Assembly: GCA_014529385.2 (NCBI GenBank)
Contig: CM043949.1
Location: forward strand, 110,325,977-110,389,976
Source: Adiantum capillus-veneris
Lineage: Eukaryota > Streptophyta > Polypodiopsida > Polypodiales > Pteridaceae
Direction of reading: 5' to 3'
Length of the DNA stretch: 64,000 nt
Below, piece by piece: positions 55,796-64,000 of this stretch. The translations under genes and the position numbers were made by a program. Numbering within the stretch: position 1 is the first letter of the stretch; each line of letters opens with the position of its first letter. The notes beneath the pieces are model-generated. The model searched no databases, had not been told where the DNA came from, and saw nothing but the letters and a program-made list of their open reading frames with translations.

Positions 55796-56650
55796 GAAAA
55801 GACCATTTTTTATACAAACTCAGCCACATCCTTATACATCCTTTTCCACCAATACCTTTCTTTTACTTTGGAAAATGTTGCCCATACACCTTGTGTGGAG
55901 GAAATAAACCTAGTGCAACAATTGGAGTGAGAAGGATCCCTCTTTTTCACATGATTCCACATTTTGGAATATGCATCCTTGTGCTGAAGAGATTCCAAAA
56001 ACTCACTTTTAAGTTCCATGAACATAAGAGAGTTTATTTCATGCTTACGATTGAAAGCATCAACTACCACATTGTATCATCCTTTATGATACTGGAGCTT
56101 TGCATCATACTCCTAAAGAATCTCAGCCCATCTGGCCTTTCGACCCTTCAAATCAGAGTGTTATGTAAACCATTTGATTCATGGTCAAACAATATTCCAA
56201 ACTGAGCACAATACAAATATTGTCACAATTAATTCAAAGCATATACTATTGGATATAGCTCCCTTTCATAAGCAAAACAATTCTACTATGTAGAATCAAG
56301 GTTCTTGCTTTCAAAAGCAATTGGCCTTTCGATACCTGGACCACAAATCTATTCTTGTATCATCCTCCCTTGTTGACGAATACTTATTCTTAATAGTAAT
56401 AGCGTTAAGACCACGATAGTTTATGCACATGCGCATATTATTGTCTCTTTTCTTCAACAGCAGCTGAATGGAGGAATCCCATGTTGAAGAGCTAGGTTGA
56501 ATAAACCCATGATTGAGGTAGTTAAGAAGCTAAAATTTGACCTCAATAGCCTTAGAATGACTCAATCTATAAGGGGGTTTGCTAACGGACTTACTACCTG
56601 CAACCACACCTATGTCATGTTGCACAAAATGTGTCGGTGGTAGCTCAAGT
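55796..56650 (-). pseudogene. RT and RNase H fragments of gypsy element E
   Basis: Minus strand from 56.65 kb: HGFIQPSSSTWDSSIQLLLK and MRMCINYRGLNAITIKN, the N-terminal RT motifs. Then, after an apparent deletion of the YLDD region, DLKGRKARWAEIL and DAKLQYHKGCYNVVVDAFNR (RNase H end), and WWKRMYKDVAEFV (integrase zinc finger start). Stops and frame changes are frequent. It belongs with the integrase tail at 51.5-52.1 kb. Confidence 0.8.
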
Positions 56651-56734
56651 GTTTAATCAACACATCATTTCATTTTGTTAAAATTTCCTTTAGTTTGTTG
56701 TCAACATTTGTGTGTGAAATAGTCATAGAAAGAG

Positions 56735-58120
56735 AATGGCTAAAAATGTGAGGGAAGCAAGTTTGGATGTGAACAAAAGCTGAGCACTCTAGTGGTGTGT
56801 GGTACTTAGACTCTCGAACTTGTAGTGAGCATAATATGCACAATCAATTTGACTCTTCTCCATTGCCCCAATGCCTTGTCTTGCATACAAGGGAGTGGGA
56901 GCTAAGCCATATGGCTACGATAGTGCATATCACTGACAAGGGGATAGCTCAAGCATATAAGGGTAATTATGGTTTTCTCTTTCAGCTAAGAGCATGGTTT
57001 TATAGTTGGGGGCAATATGGGTGGTGTAATGTATGAAGTGTGACCCATTAGATACCTTCCAAGCCTTGTAGAAAATCTTCATTTACTTGGAAGTCTATTG
57101 AGGTATCATGTAGCAAGTGTAATGCATACCATCTCCCAAACCACTTCTTTATGTCTTGCATCCATACAATGATCAAGATCTTGAACTTATGCATCTTTTG
57201 AACTTTTTTCTTGCTTCCCATGCAATTGTAGAAGGCCGACGTGAGGGGTTTTGAAGCATCTTTATCATGTACTCCACAAACCTTTCCATGCCCATAACCT
57301 CAATTGGAAGAGATCCCGACTCAAGAAATAGGAGCATATATGGTGGTTGTGTCTTAACTTGGAGAAAGTTTGTAAAATGCTTTTGGACATTCTCAAACTC
57401 TTTTCAAGTAGACTTTGAGACGCTCCCTCCCCACACTTCAACTCCATAAAGAATAACTAGTATCACCAATGTGCCAAAAAAGGTACTTCTTGAGAACCCA
57501 ACATTTGACATTTCCCGCACTACACATGTTCTCAAATGCATAGTACACTCTCTTCCTAGCTTCCAAATGACGCATAACACATTCATGAGACTTGTGATTG
57601 GCTGAGACCTCAAGGCCAAGGTACTTAAAGCTCTCAAAAACTTCAAGTATCTCATTGTTGTACACAATGCATGACTTCTCCTTATGGTTGGTTTTCACAA
57701 GAATAACCTTTTTTTTGGATTCATTCACAATCAACTCACTATGCAAGCAAAAGTTCTCATGGACAACCATAACATTTTTCCATCCTCTAAAGTGTGTGCT
57801 AGAAGCACTACATCATCCACATACATCAAAAACATGACTACCGCCTTGCGAATAGTGACCTCTTTGATGCATTCTTCGTGCATAAAGAAGCATCATTTGT
57901 TCCAATTGATCAATGCACAGACCAAAGAGAGTTGGTGACAACAAACATCCGTGTTTATCCCTAATAGCGCTTGTAATTTTTTTTGAAATTCCTCTTTCCA
58001 TGCGCAATTGACACATCGCCTTCTCATAGATTCGAGAAATAGCAAGCATAAGGTCACTTGGCAGTTGGAGTTGTTCCATTCTTCTCCACAAATTGTTATG
58101 TGGAATCATTTAAAAAGTCC
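56735..58120 (-). mobile_element. LINE family 1, longest copy, 3' end missing
   Basis: The minus strand carries RT motifs absent from the other family 1 copies and continues to the region homologous with 1965-2690. The last 150 bases, including the hairpin and tail, are missing. It is 5'-truncated near 58.12 kb. Confidence 0.85.
57265..58109 (-). pseudogene. LINE reverse transcriptase fragment with YVDD
   Basis: From 58109 leftward: RRMEQLQLPSDLMLAI, MERGISKKITSAI, GCLLSPTLFGLCIDQLEQMM (the GxPLSP motif, here GCLLSP), then FLMYVDDVVLLA with the catalytic YVDD at 57812-57823. After a frame change: NESKKKVILVKTNHK, FESFKYLGLEVS (the usual F.YLG motif), RHLEARKRVYYAFENM and EVWGGS. The copy is frameshifted at least twice and is not functional, but it fixes the family as a non-LTR retrotransposon. 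Confidence 0.88.
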
Positions 58121-58175
58121 ACGAAGCAACAATACAATTTCTTACGCAGAGAGTGACAAGATGGCTTGTACTTTT

Positions 58176-58469
58176 TCACACTTGATTAGGAACCACATTG
58201 CTACCACATACATCAACCCAATACTTGTTTGTGCATACATTTTTCATGTCGCATACATCACGGCTCATGGTGTCAAATTTCTCCTCTTTCAATACATGGT
58301 GATACTCCACTTTGCTCATGCACCCCTTCAAAACATTCAAGTCCACAAGAGAGCATTTACAAACTTTAATTTCCTCTTCAAGTTGCATCAAACCTATTGT
58401 TTGCATCTCAAGTGTCCTCTTGAGATGCTCATTCTCAATAACAAGAACCCTTAGCGTGCCAATCTCCAT
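58176..58469 (-). other. coiled-coil-like ORF, unidentified
   Basis: A 97-codon minus-strand frame with MEIGTLRVLVIENEHLKRTL and GLMQLEEEIKVCKC, suggestive of a coiled coil. No family recognised; it may be part of the neighbouring LINE or PPR debris. Confidence 0.3.
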
Positions 58470-59369
58470 TGCAAGTGCCCATAAGTCTTCGACTTACTTG
58501 TTTACATTCTCTTGCAAACGATATTAAGTAACTTGGTCCACACATATCCATTTTCTCTTGCAACACGGCCAAGCAAGCAACAATAAAGGCTACATAAGAA
58601 AAAATGGAGAGCAAGAGAACAAGTCTCTCTTTTGTGAGCTCACTTAAAGATTGTGCTAAGCAGAAGGTTAAGCCCTCACTTTGCATCTACTGAAAATAGC
58701 CTAGAGCTTTCGCACCCTGCTCCTCTTGTGCATATTTTGCAATCAATGCATTCTAAGAGATGCTGATCCAAAAAGTAAGCTCCTCAAGCACTTTATGTTC
58801 TTTCTCAAGTGCACCACATTTGGCATACATGCCAAGGGAGTGCCAAGTACGTATTTTTTTTCCAACATCTCCTGGCTAACAATATCATCGTGAATTCTTT
58901 TGCCCATATCAGCATCTTGCATAATGCCACATGCCTTCAAGATACAAGCATAGGTGATTGCATTTGGAGAGCTGCCCTAAAACAGTCCAGAGGTTCCCAA
59001 CCCTACCCCTGTTGAGCATATCCCACATGCCTTCAAGATACAAGCGTAGGTGATTGCATTTGGAGAGCTGCCCTCTCTTTGCATCTGTTGAAAAAAGCAT
59101 AGCGCTTCTTGGCCCTACCTCTATTGGGCATATCCCGTGATCAAAGCATTCAAAGAGACGGCATTCTGGATAGGAAGATCGTCGAGCACTGTTTGTGCTT
59201 TATGAAGTACACCGCATTTGGCATACATGTTGAGCAAGGTATACTTGAGGCCCTCTCTTCGCATATGCTAAAAATAGTCTAGAGGTTCCTGGCCCTACCG
59301 CATATCCCACAATCAATACACTCTAAGAGACAAGATTTCAGAGAGGAAGCTAGTTCAACCATTGCTGAT

Positions 59370-59397
59370 TCTCTCTCTCTCTCTCTCTCTCTCTCTC
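59370..59397. repeat. (CT)n microsatellite in PPR relic
   Basis: About 14 CT units. Confidence 0.95.
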
Positions 59398-59506
59398 CCA
59401 TGCTGCAGCAGAAAACAGTCCAAAGCTTCATGGCCCTGCCCTATTGGGCATATCCCGCAATCAATGCACTCCAAGAGAAAAGGTTCCTGACAGGATGCTA
59501 GCTTTG

Positions 59507-59510
<4 letters not shown>

Positions 59511-59583
<73 letters not shown>

Positions 59584-59587
59584 CCCC
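59511..59587. repeat. (CT)n with terminal poly-C in PPR relic
   Basis: About 35 CT units followed by seven C. Confidence 0.95.
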
Positions 59588-59771
59588 TCCGTGTACCTGA
59601 TATACTCTCTCTCCCCGGCTACGGTGTGCTCTAACTAACAAAATCATCGTAAACTATTTTGCGCATACCAACATCTTGCATGATGTGAGATGCCTTCAAG
59701 GTGAAGGTGTAGGTGATTGCATCCAGAGCTGAAGGCTTTCAAGATGTAGCAAAAAACAGTCCAGAGTTTTG

Positions 59772-59797
59772 CTCTCTCTCTCTCTCTCTCTCTCTCT
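59772..59797. repeat. (CT)n microsatellite in PPR relic
   Basis: About 13 CT units. Confidence 0.95.
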
Positions 59798-60310
59798 TTT
59801 CTGCGCACCTACCTAGAGCCACATGCCTTCAAGATGCACGCGGATATGATTGCATCAAGAGGGAGGCCCTCGCTTTGCATCCGTTGATAATAGCTTAGAG
59901 TAATCTGGCCCTACAAGGCATATCCCATAATCAATGCACTCCAAGAGACAAAATTCTAGTCAAGAAGCTCCTCATGCACTTTCTGTGCTTTCTGAAGAGC
60001 ACCACATTTGGCATACATATCGAGTAAGGCATTGCCAAGAGCCCCAATTATGCAACAACCCATGACTAACAATGAATTTTTAAGCATGTGTAGGTGATTT
60101 CATCTGGACAGAGGCCATCACTTTGCATCCGCTGAAAACAACGTAGAGCCTTCTGTCCCTACTCCTGTTGTGCGTGTCCCACAATCAGTGCATTCCAAGA
60201 GATGCCATTCTGGACAGCAAGCGAGGGCTACTTCACCACCCCCTGCAAGCTCGCCCACTTTCCCATATCGCTCGTCCTCTGCCTTCTTTGGTGCGACAAA
60301 AGCAGACATC

Positions 60311-61041
60311 GTTGTTTTTTTTGCATGAAGCTCGCACTAAATATAGTCTCTACCTTCTACCGTTTACTCTCCAATCAACCAATGCCAAGTGGCATGCTTC
60401 TCCTTTCTCCATTTTGCAAATCGCTCTTAGATAATCAAGGTAAAAATACACACAATTTTCAAGAACACTTCACAAAGATGCAATTTTATTTATTTATTTA
60501 GGGTTATTATGTGTTACATGAATGTATGAAAAAGAGTATTGGACAGTTATTCTAGACATTAGTTTAGGTATAACAACATAATGGCATTGGGGTGGAAAAG
60601 GTGAAACTCTACAAATTGTTCACTTATTCACTTCATCCACCAACTCATTGTGAAGTAAGGTCTTCTCCTCATCGTTAATCATGTTGTATGCCTGCTAAGT
60701 AGAGATTGTGGAATTTTCTTTCATCTCCAAGTCTATCACCATTGCCAAGTTTCACTTCTTCCTTCGCTTGCACACCATCCATGCTTCTCTAGAGTCCTTG
60801 ATCGCACCAAAAATTGAATTGTCTCCTCCATCTCTTTGTTTCTCACCCTATGGTTGTTGCACTTTTAAAATCATCTCTCCACAAATACATCTACATTCAA
60901 ACAAAACAATTAGTAATGTGCACAACAAAGGAAAGAGAGGGGGGGGGGGACAATTAGAGGGAGTAAGTGCAAGAGAGAGTGTAATATGTATTATACATGA
61001 TTTCAACTTACACTTTTTGCCTCTCACAAAGAGACAAATAA

Positions 61042-61044
<3 letters not shown>
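60311..61044. other. non-coding DNA
   Basis: No recognised gene. A run of ten G lies near 60.94 kb. Confidence 0.45.

Positions 61045-61087
<43 letters not shown>
61045..61087. repeat. (GA)n microsatellite
   Basis: About 21 GA units. Confidence 0.95.
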
Positions 61088-61090
<3 letters not shown>

Positions 61091-61099
61091 GTGAGTTGA

Positions 61100-61804
61100 T
61101 ATGAAGAAGGCCTCTAATTTAGTCGCTCTTGAAAAGTTACAACAAGCACGTGATGAGGAAAAAGAGGTAAAGAAGAATGATATGCCATGCTATTCTCTTT
61201 ATGCATTTGAATGGTACCAAAGGTGATGTTTCTAGCAATTTGAATGTGAATGAGGAGATAAAGACCCCTGACAATCGTCAAGAATAATTCCATGCATGAG
61301 GCTAATGTTGACCATGACATTTTTCAAGTGCATGTTATGATTGAGTCTCTGCCAAAAAGTGATGATGCAAACAATGTTCTTGCTAATATTGTAGATGAAG
61401 AGCCTACTACAAGGGAGAGCCTTAATGGTATTGAGGATGATGTAGCTTAAAATTTCTTGGTTATGGATGCAAATATGAAGATTCTTGTAGATATGAGAAG
61501 CCATGAAGATGCTGCCATGCCTAAAGTACACGGGATTGATGCACCTTGGCTGAGTTCAATTAATAAGGAGCCTAACATGTTTCAAGAGGATACCATGTTT
61601 GAGATGGAAGTTTGTAGTATGGAGGGTGTGAAGCAAGATATGGATTTGTATATTAATATAACATTAGATGAGGTCACATTTGGTATTTCTTTGGAGGATA
61701 TGCTAAAGGGTTTCTTGCATGATGTGGAAATGAAAGAACCACTATGTGGGTTTGTGGAGAATGTTTCCTGCTTGATAGGAGAATGGACGATACAATGGAG
61801 ATGA
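61100..61804 (+). pseudogene. unidentified acidic ORF, interrupted
   Basis: A plus-strand reading starts MKKASNLVALEKLQQARDEE at 61101 and ends at a TGA near 61225. A second stretch reads NVLANIVDEEPTTRESLNGI, passes a TAA at about 61448, and continues open from 61457 to 61804 (MDANMKILVDMRSHEDAAMP, MDLYINITLDEVTFGISLED). Acidic and Met-rich, about 230 codons in all. No domain recognised. It could be a retrotransposon accessory frame or a decayed host gene. Confidence 0.4.
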
Positions 61805-62802
61805 GTATGTTTGAATGCATGAACATGGTTGATTTATCTTTACTGTGGAGATAATGTCATATGGCCTTTTGATCTATGTGGACATGAAGATGAATTCTAG
61901 CGGATGTGAGGGTTGACATACTATGTTAGGTGCATTTGGAAAAATCCCATTTCTGTATATATTGTAGATATGCATATGTAGGTGCATCATGTAATGTTAT
62001 TTTGGCTCTCTTACCATGGGCTCAAGAAACTTTTTTATAATCTGCATGCACATGCCAGGCAAGTTGTCTAGACTAGGCAAGCTAGCAGGCTAGTTTTAAC
62101 ACAACAACTTAGTTTTTTTTGTGTTGCACTTTGTATTTAAGTCAAAAGAAATTTGATAGCTAAGTTTCATGAGCTATCTCTTTCACTACTGGGCAATCTA
62201 AGGATTCTCCATAAGATTACAATTTGACAATGTTGATTCTTTATGAAATCTTGACAAGGTCAAATTTCTATTGAATTGGCATCTTTTTCAAGTATTTATG
62301 CAAAGCAAGGCTTCAATTTAGGGCATATTGCATATAATTTTCCAAAGTTTTGAATATGCTATTAGCATACAAACTTGGGGAAACTTTGCAACATGCCTAA
62401 ATGCTTCTCCACTAGAAGTCGGATGCAAGGGACATCCAACAGCTCTAAATTGATCAGCATACATGGCTATGAGTCAGATTCAAGCGAAGGAATATTGTCT
62501 CAGAGGGGTGACAAGGTTAGACAATTTCAAGTTCTTGTTTTTTTGTGTTTTACTTAACCTTTCATTTGGAAAAGATTTGCCTGTTGTGTAAGCAAAGTGC
62601 TTTGATAGATTTAACAAGAAGCAAGGCTTCCATTCCGTGCTAAAGTACTATCCTTTGACTTAGCATCAAGGGTAATGGCACACAAGTTTAGCGAATTGGA
62701 AATATACAGATATAAGCTCACATTTTATGTTTGACAACATCAAACTATGATGTATCCATGCCAATACAAATTGTGTAAGGTACATATGGCATCATCTCAC
62801 AT
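61805..62802. other. non-coding AT-rich DNA
   Basis: A 60-codon frame at 62375-62557 is the longest and matches nothing known. Confidence 0.45.
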
Positions 62803-63134
62803 TGTTGGGACCTTTGTTATAGCTAAGGGCTTTTCATTTATTTTTTAATATGCATGCATGGCATCCCAGTACTGTGGAATTAATGGTGTGTGCTTGTGAT
62901 TAGTGTGTTGCATGATAGGATTAGTGTTGTGTGAATCTTGCAATTGTTAGTGTGTGTGATTGGATTGATTGGAGGTGAAGGGAAGTGGATGTGGAGATTG
63001 CCCATCATTGTGGCTTAGATCCTCCATAAGCCGAGAAGCTCACCTCGTAGAGTCACCATTCGTGTGGTAGCTCATCCCTCCGGATTGATAATTTTGTTGG
63101 TCATTGAAGCTATGCAACGATGGAACCTCCAACA
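62803..63134 (+). repeat. candidate 5' LTR of a Tat/Athila-like element
   Basis: A 332-base segment from TGTTGGGACC to CCTCCAACA, with six-base inverted ends TGTTGG/CCAACA. It is followed two bases later by a PBS. The 3' LTR is outside the window. Confidence 0.6.
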
Positions 63135-63136
63135 TT

Positions 63137-63154
63137 TGGCGCCGTTGCCAAGGA
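63137..63154 (+). promoter_or_regulatory. primer binding site, tRNA-Asp type
   Basis: TGGCGCCGTTGCCAAGGA, two bases from the complement of the plant tRNA-Asp 3' end (TGGCGCCGTTGCCGGGGA), typical of Tat/Ogre/Athila-type gypsy elements. Confidence 0.8.
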
Positions 63155-64000
63155 CGATGGCCTACACTAGTGTAATTGTGGCATAATTGGATATATTTCC
63201 TCACTAATTACACTTGTGTGTTTATGTTTTTGTGAATTTTGGATGTGTGTGCATGAAGCAATGTGTTCATTATTCACTAATTTGTCACCATATCTTTCCA
63301 ATTGTGTGTTTACACACTCTAATTTCACAATAACCCTTTGCTAATTTGACTAATTTTGCTAACTTACACACTAATTTGCTATTAAGGATTGGAGCTTTCA
63401 ACCGTTCAATCGATCTTAATTGGAAAGGTAATAAAGGTATTCTCAACCTCTCTAAAATCTAAAGATGTGTAGAATTGTGTAGAGACTCCACCATGATGCA
63501 ATGTAATGTTCATGCAATGCAATGTTGGATTGAAAATTTTTGGATTATTCGTTTTCATGCCGTTGTAATGCCGAAAATTTTAAGAATTGGTGGTATATGA
63601 ATTTGATAAGTTTCAATTACTAATTGGTGAATGTGCGTTGCTAATTGTGTGCCTAATTGATCTAATTGCATGCTTGGATGGTCAATTGCAAGTGTGTGTC
63701 CACTAAAATCAAGTGTGTGTGCATTCTAATTGAGTGTGTCTATGCTTAATTTTAGGTGTGTGTGCATTTATTTTTCCCTTGTTTGTGCACCTAAAAATCA
63801 ATGTGTGCTTAATAATTTTTCAATTGTGATGATTGATTTGTGTTGTGGTCATGTCCAACTAGAGATTTGTGAAATCACATTGCAATTTCGATAAGATTTA
63901 CCCTTTTGTGTGCGCACCTAAAGATTGGTAAAAACTGTCAATTATTAGTGTGTGTGCGTGCGCCTAAAAAGTGCTTAATGTGCATGATTAATTCAATTTT
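63155..64000 (+). mobile_element. leader of the Tat/Athila-like element, cut by window edge
   Basis: AT-rich and non-coding in the part visible. Many TGTGTG and CTAATT words recur. Any gag would lie beyond the window. Confidence 0.5.

Larger units (their letters stand above)
52812..55799 (-). mobile_element. non-coding LTR retrotransposon (LARD/TRIM-like), 3.0 kb
   Basis: LTRs at 52817-53250 and 55350-55795 flank about 2.1 kb without recognisable gag or pol. PBS and polypurine tract place it on the minus strand. Possible target duplication AAAAA / GAAAA. It sits between integrase and RNase H fragments of gypsy element E, consistent with insertion into that element. The initiator-Met PBS is shared with many copia and gypsy families, so its partner family is unknown. 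Confidence 0.8.
58640..60310 (-). pseudogene. relic PPR repeat array (PLS-type)
   Basis: Minus-strand pieces in shifting frames show pentatricopeptide signatures: KACGIMQDADMGKRIHDDIV near 58.93-58.87 kb, DAITYTFTLKASHIMQDVGM near 59.7 kb, ALGNALLDMYAKCGALQKAQ and NFVSWSALIMGYA near 60.03-59.9 kb, SWNALIVGHAQQ and FQRMQSDGL.PDEITYTCL near 60.2-60.07 kb. PPR proteins bind organelle RNA; PLS forms act in RNA editing. Frames are broken by stops, deletions and three CT tracts, and blocks near 58.93-59.08 kb are duplicated. No intact start or DYW end is visible. This is a decayed cluster, possibly of several gene copies. Confidence 0.75.

Noticed and set aside
1-64000. CRISPR array, prokaryotic defence system, or biosynthetic cluster
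   Set aside because: No regular short direct repeats with unique spacers and no bacterial-type genes; the repeats are microsatellites, LTRs and tandem duplications of plant nuclear DNA.

Overview
The window looks like nuclear DNA of a land plant with a large, transposon-filled genome. The evidence is spliced coding exons with GT..AG introns, Ty3/gypsy chromoviruses, Ty1/copia relics, plant-type primer binding sites, LINE reverse transcriptases and long (CT)n tracts. Degenerate PLS-type PPR units at 58.6-60.3 kb and a TE-stuffed giant intron make me think of a fern, but that is a guess. I see no CRISPR array, no prokaryotic operon and no confident tRNA or rRNA gene.

Layout. 0-11.6 kb: non-coding DNA with microsatellites, two copies of LINE family 1 (1.8-2.7 kb on minus, 8.6-9.6 kb on plus) and tRNA-like SINE copies. 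11.6-12.6 kb and 47.4-48.15 kb: small exons of what appears to be one plus-strand host gene, best matched from memory to the kinetochore MIND-complex subunit NNF1. If the two exon groups belong together they are separated by an intron of about 34.8 kb made almost entirely of nested mobile elements.

Inside that intron, left to right: a copia relic reduced to gag plus a protease-like region (12.9-15.4 kb); a LINE family 2 copy split by a 10.3 kb chromovirus (element A, 15516-25853), whose gag is itself split by a solo LTR (18334-20076); an ORF1-only half-LINE split by a second chromovirus (element C, 27908 to about 42722, minus strand); and inside the left LTR of C, a short non-autonomous relative of A (element B), an unidentified insertion and a 1 kb solo LTR. 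After C come a SINE, a foldback, a second LINE family 2 copy and an LTR-like fragment.

48.15-64 kb: unremarkable DNA, then a broken third gypsy element (51.3-56.7 kb) carrying a 3 kb non-coding LTR element with an initiator-Met PBS (52817-55795), a third LINE family 1 copy, a relic PPR array cut by CT tracts, an unidentified acidic ORF, and the 5' LTR and PBS of a Tat/Athila-like element that runs off the right edge.

All transposon genes carry stops or frameshifts. Many of the stops could be explained by C-to-T transitions, as expected for methylated DNA. Most functional calls rest on reading motifs by eye. No database or alignment was run, and element ends are accurate to a few bases only where terminal motifs are quoted.
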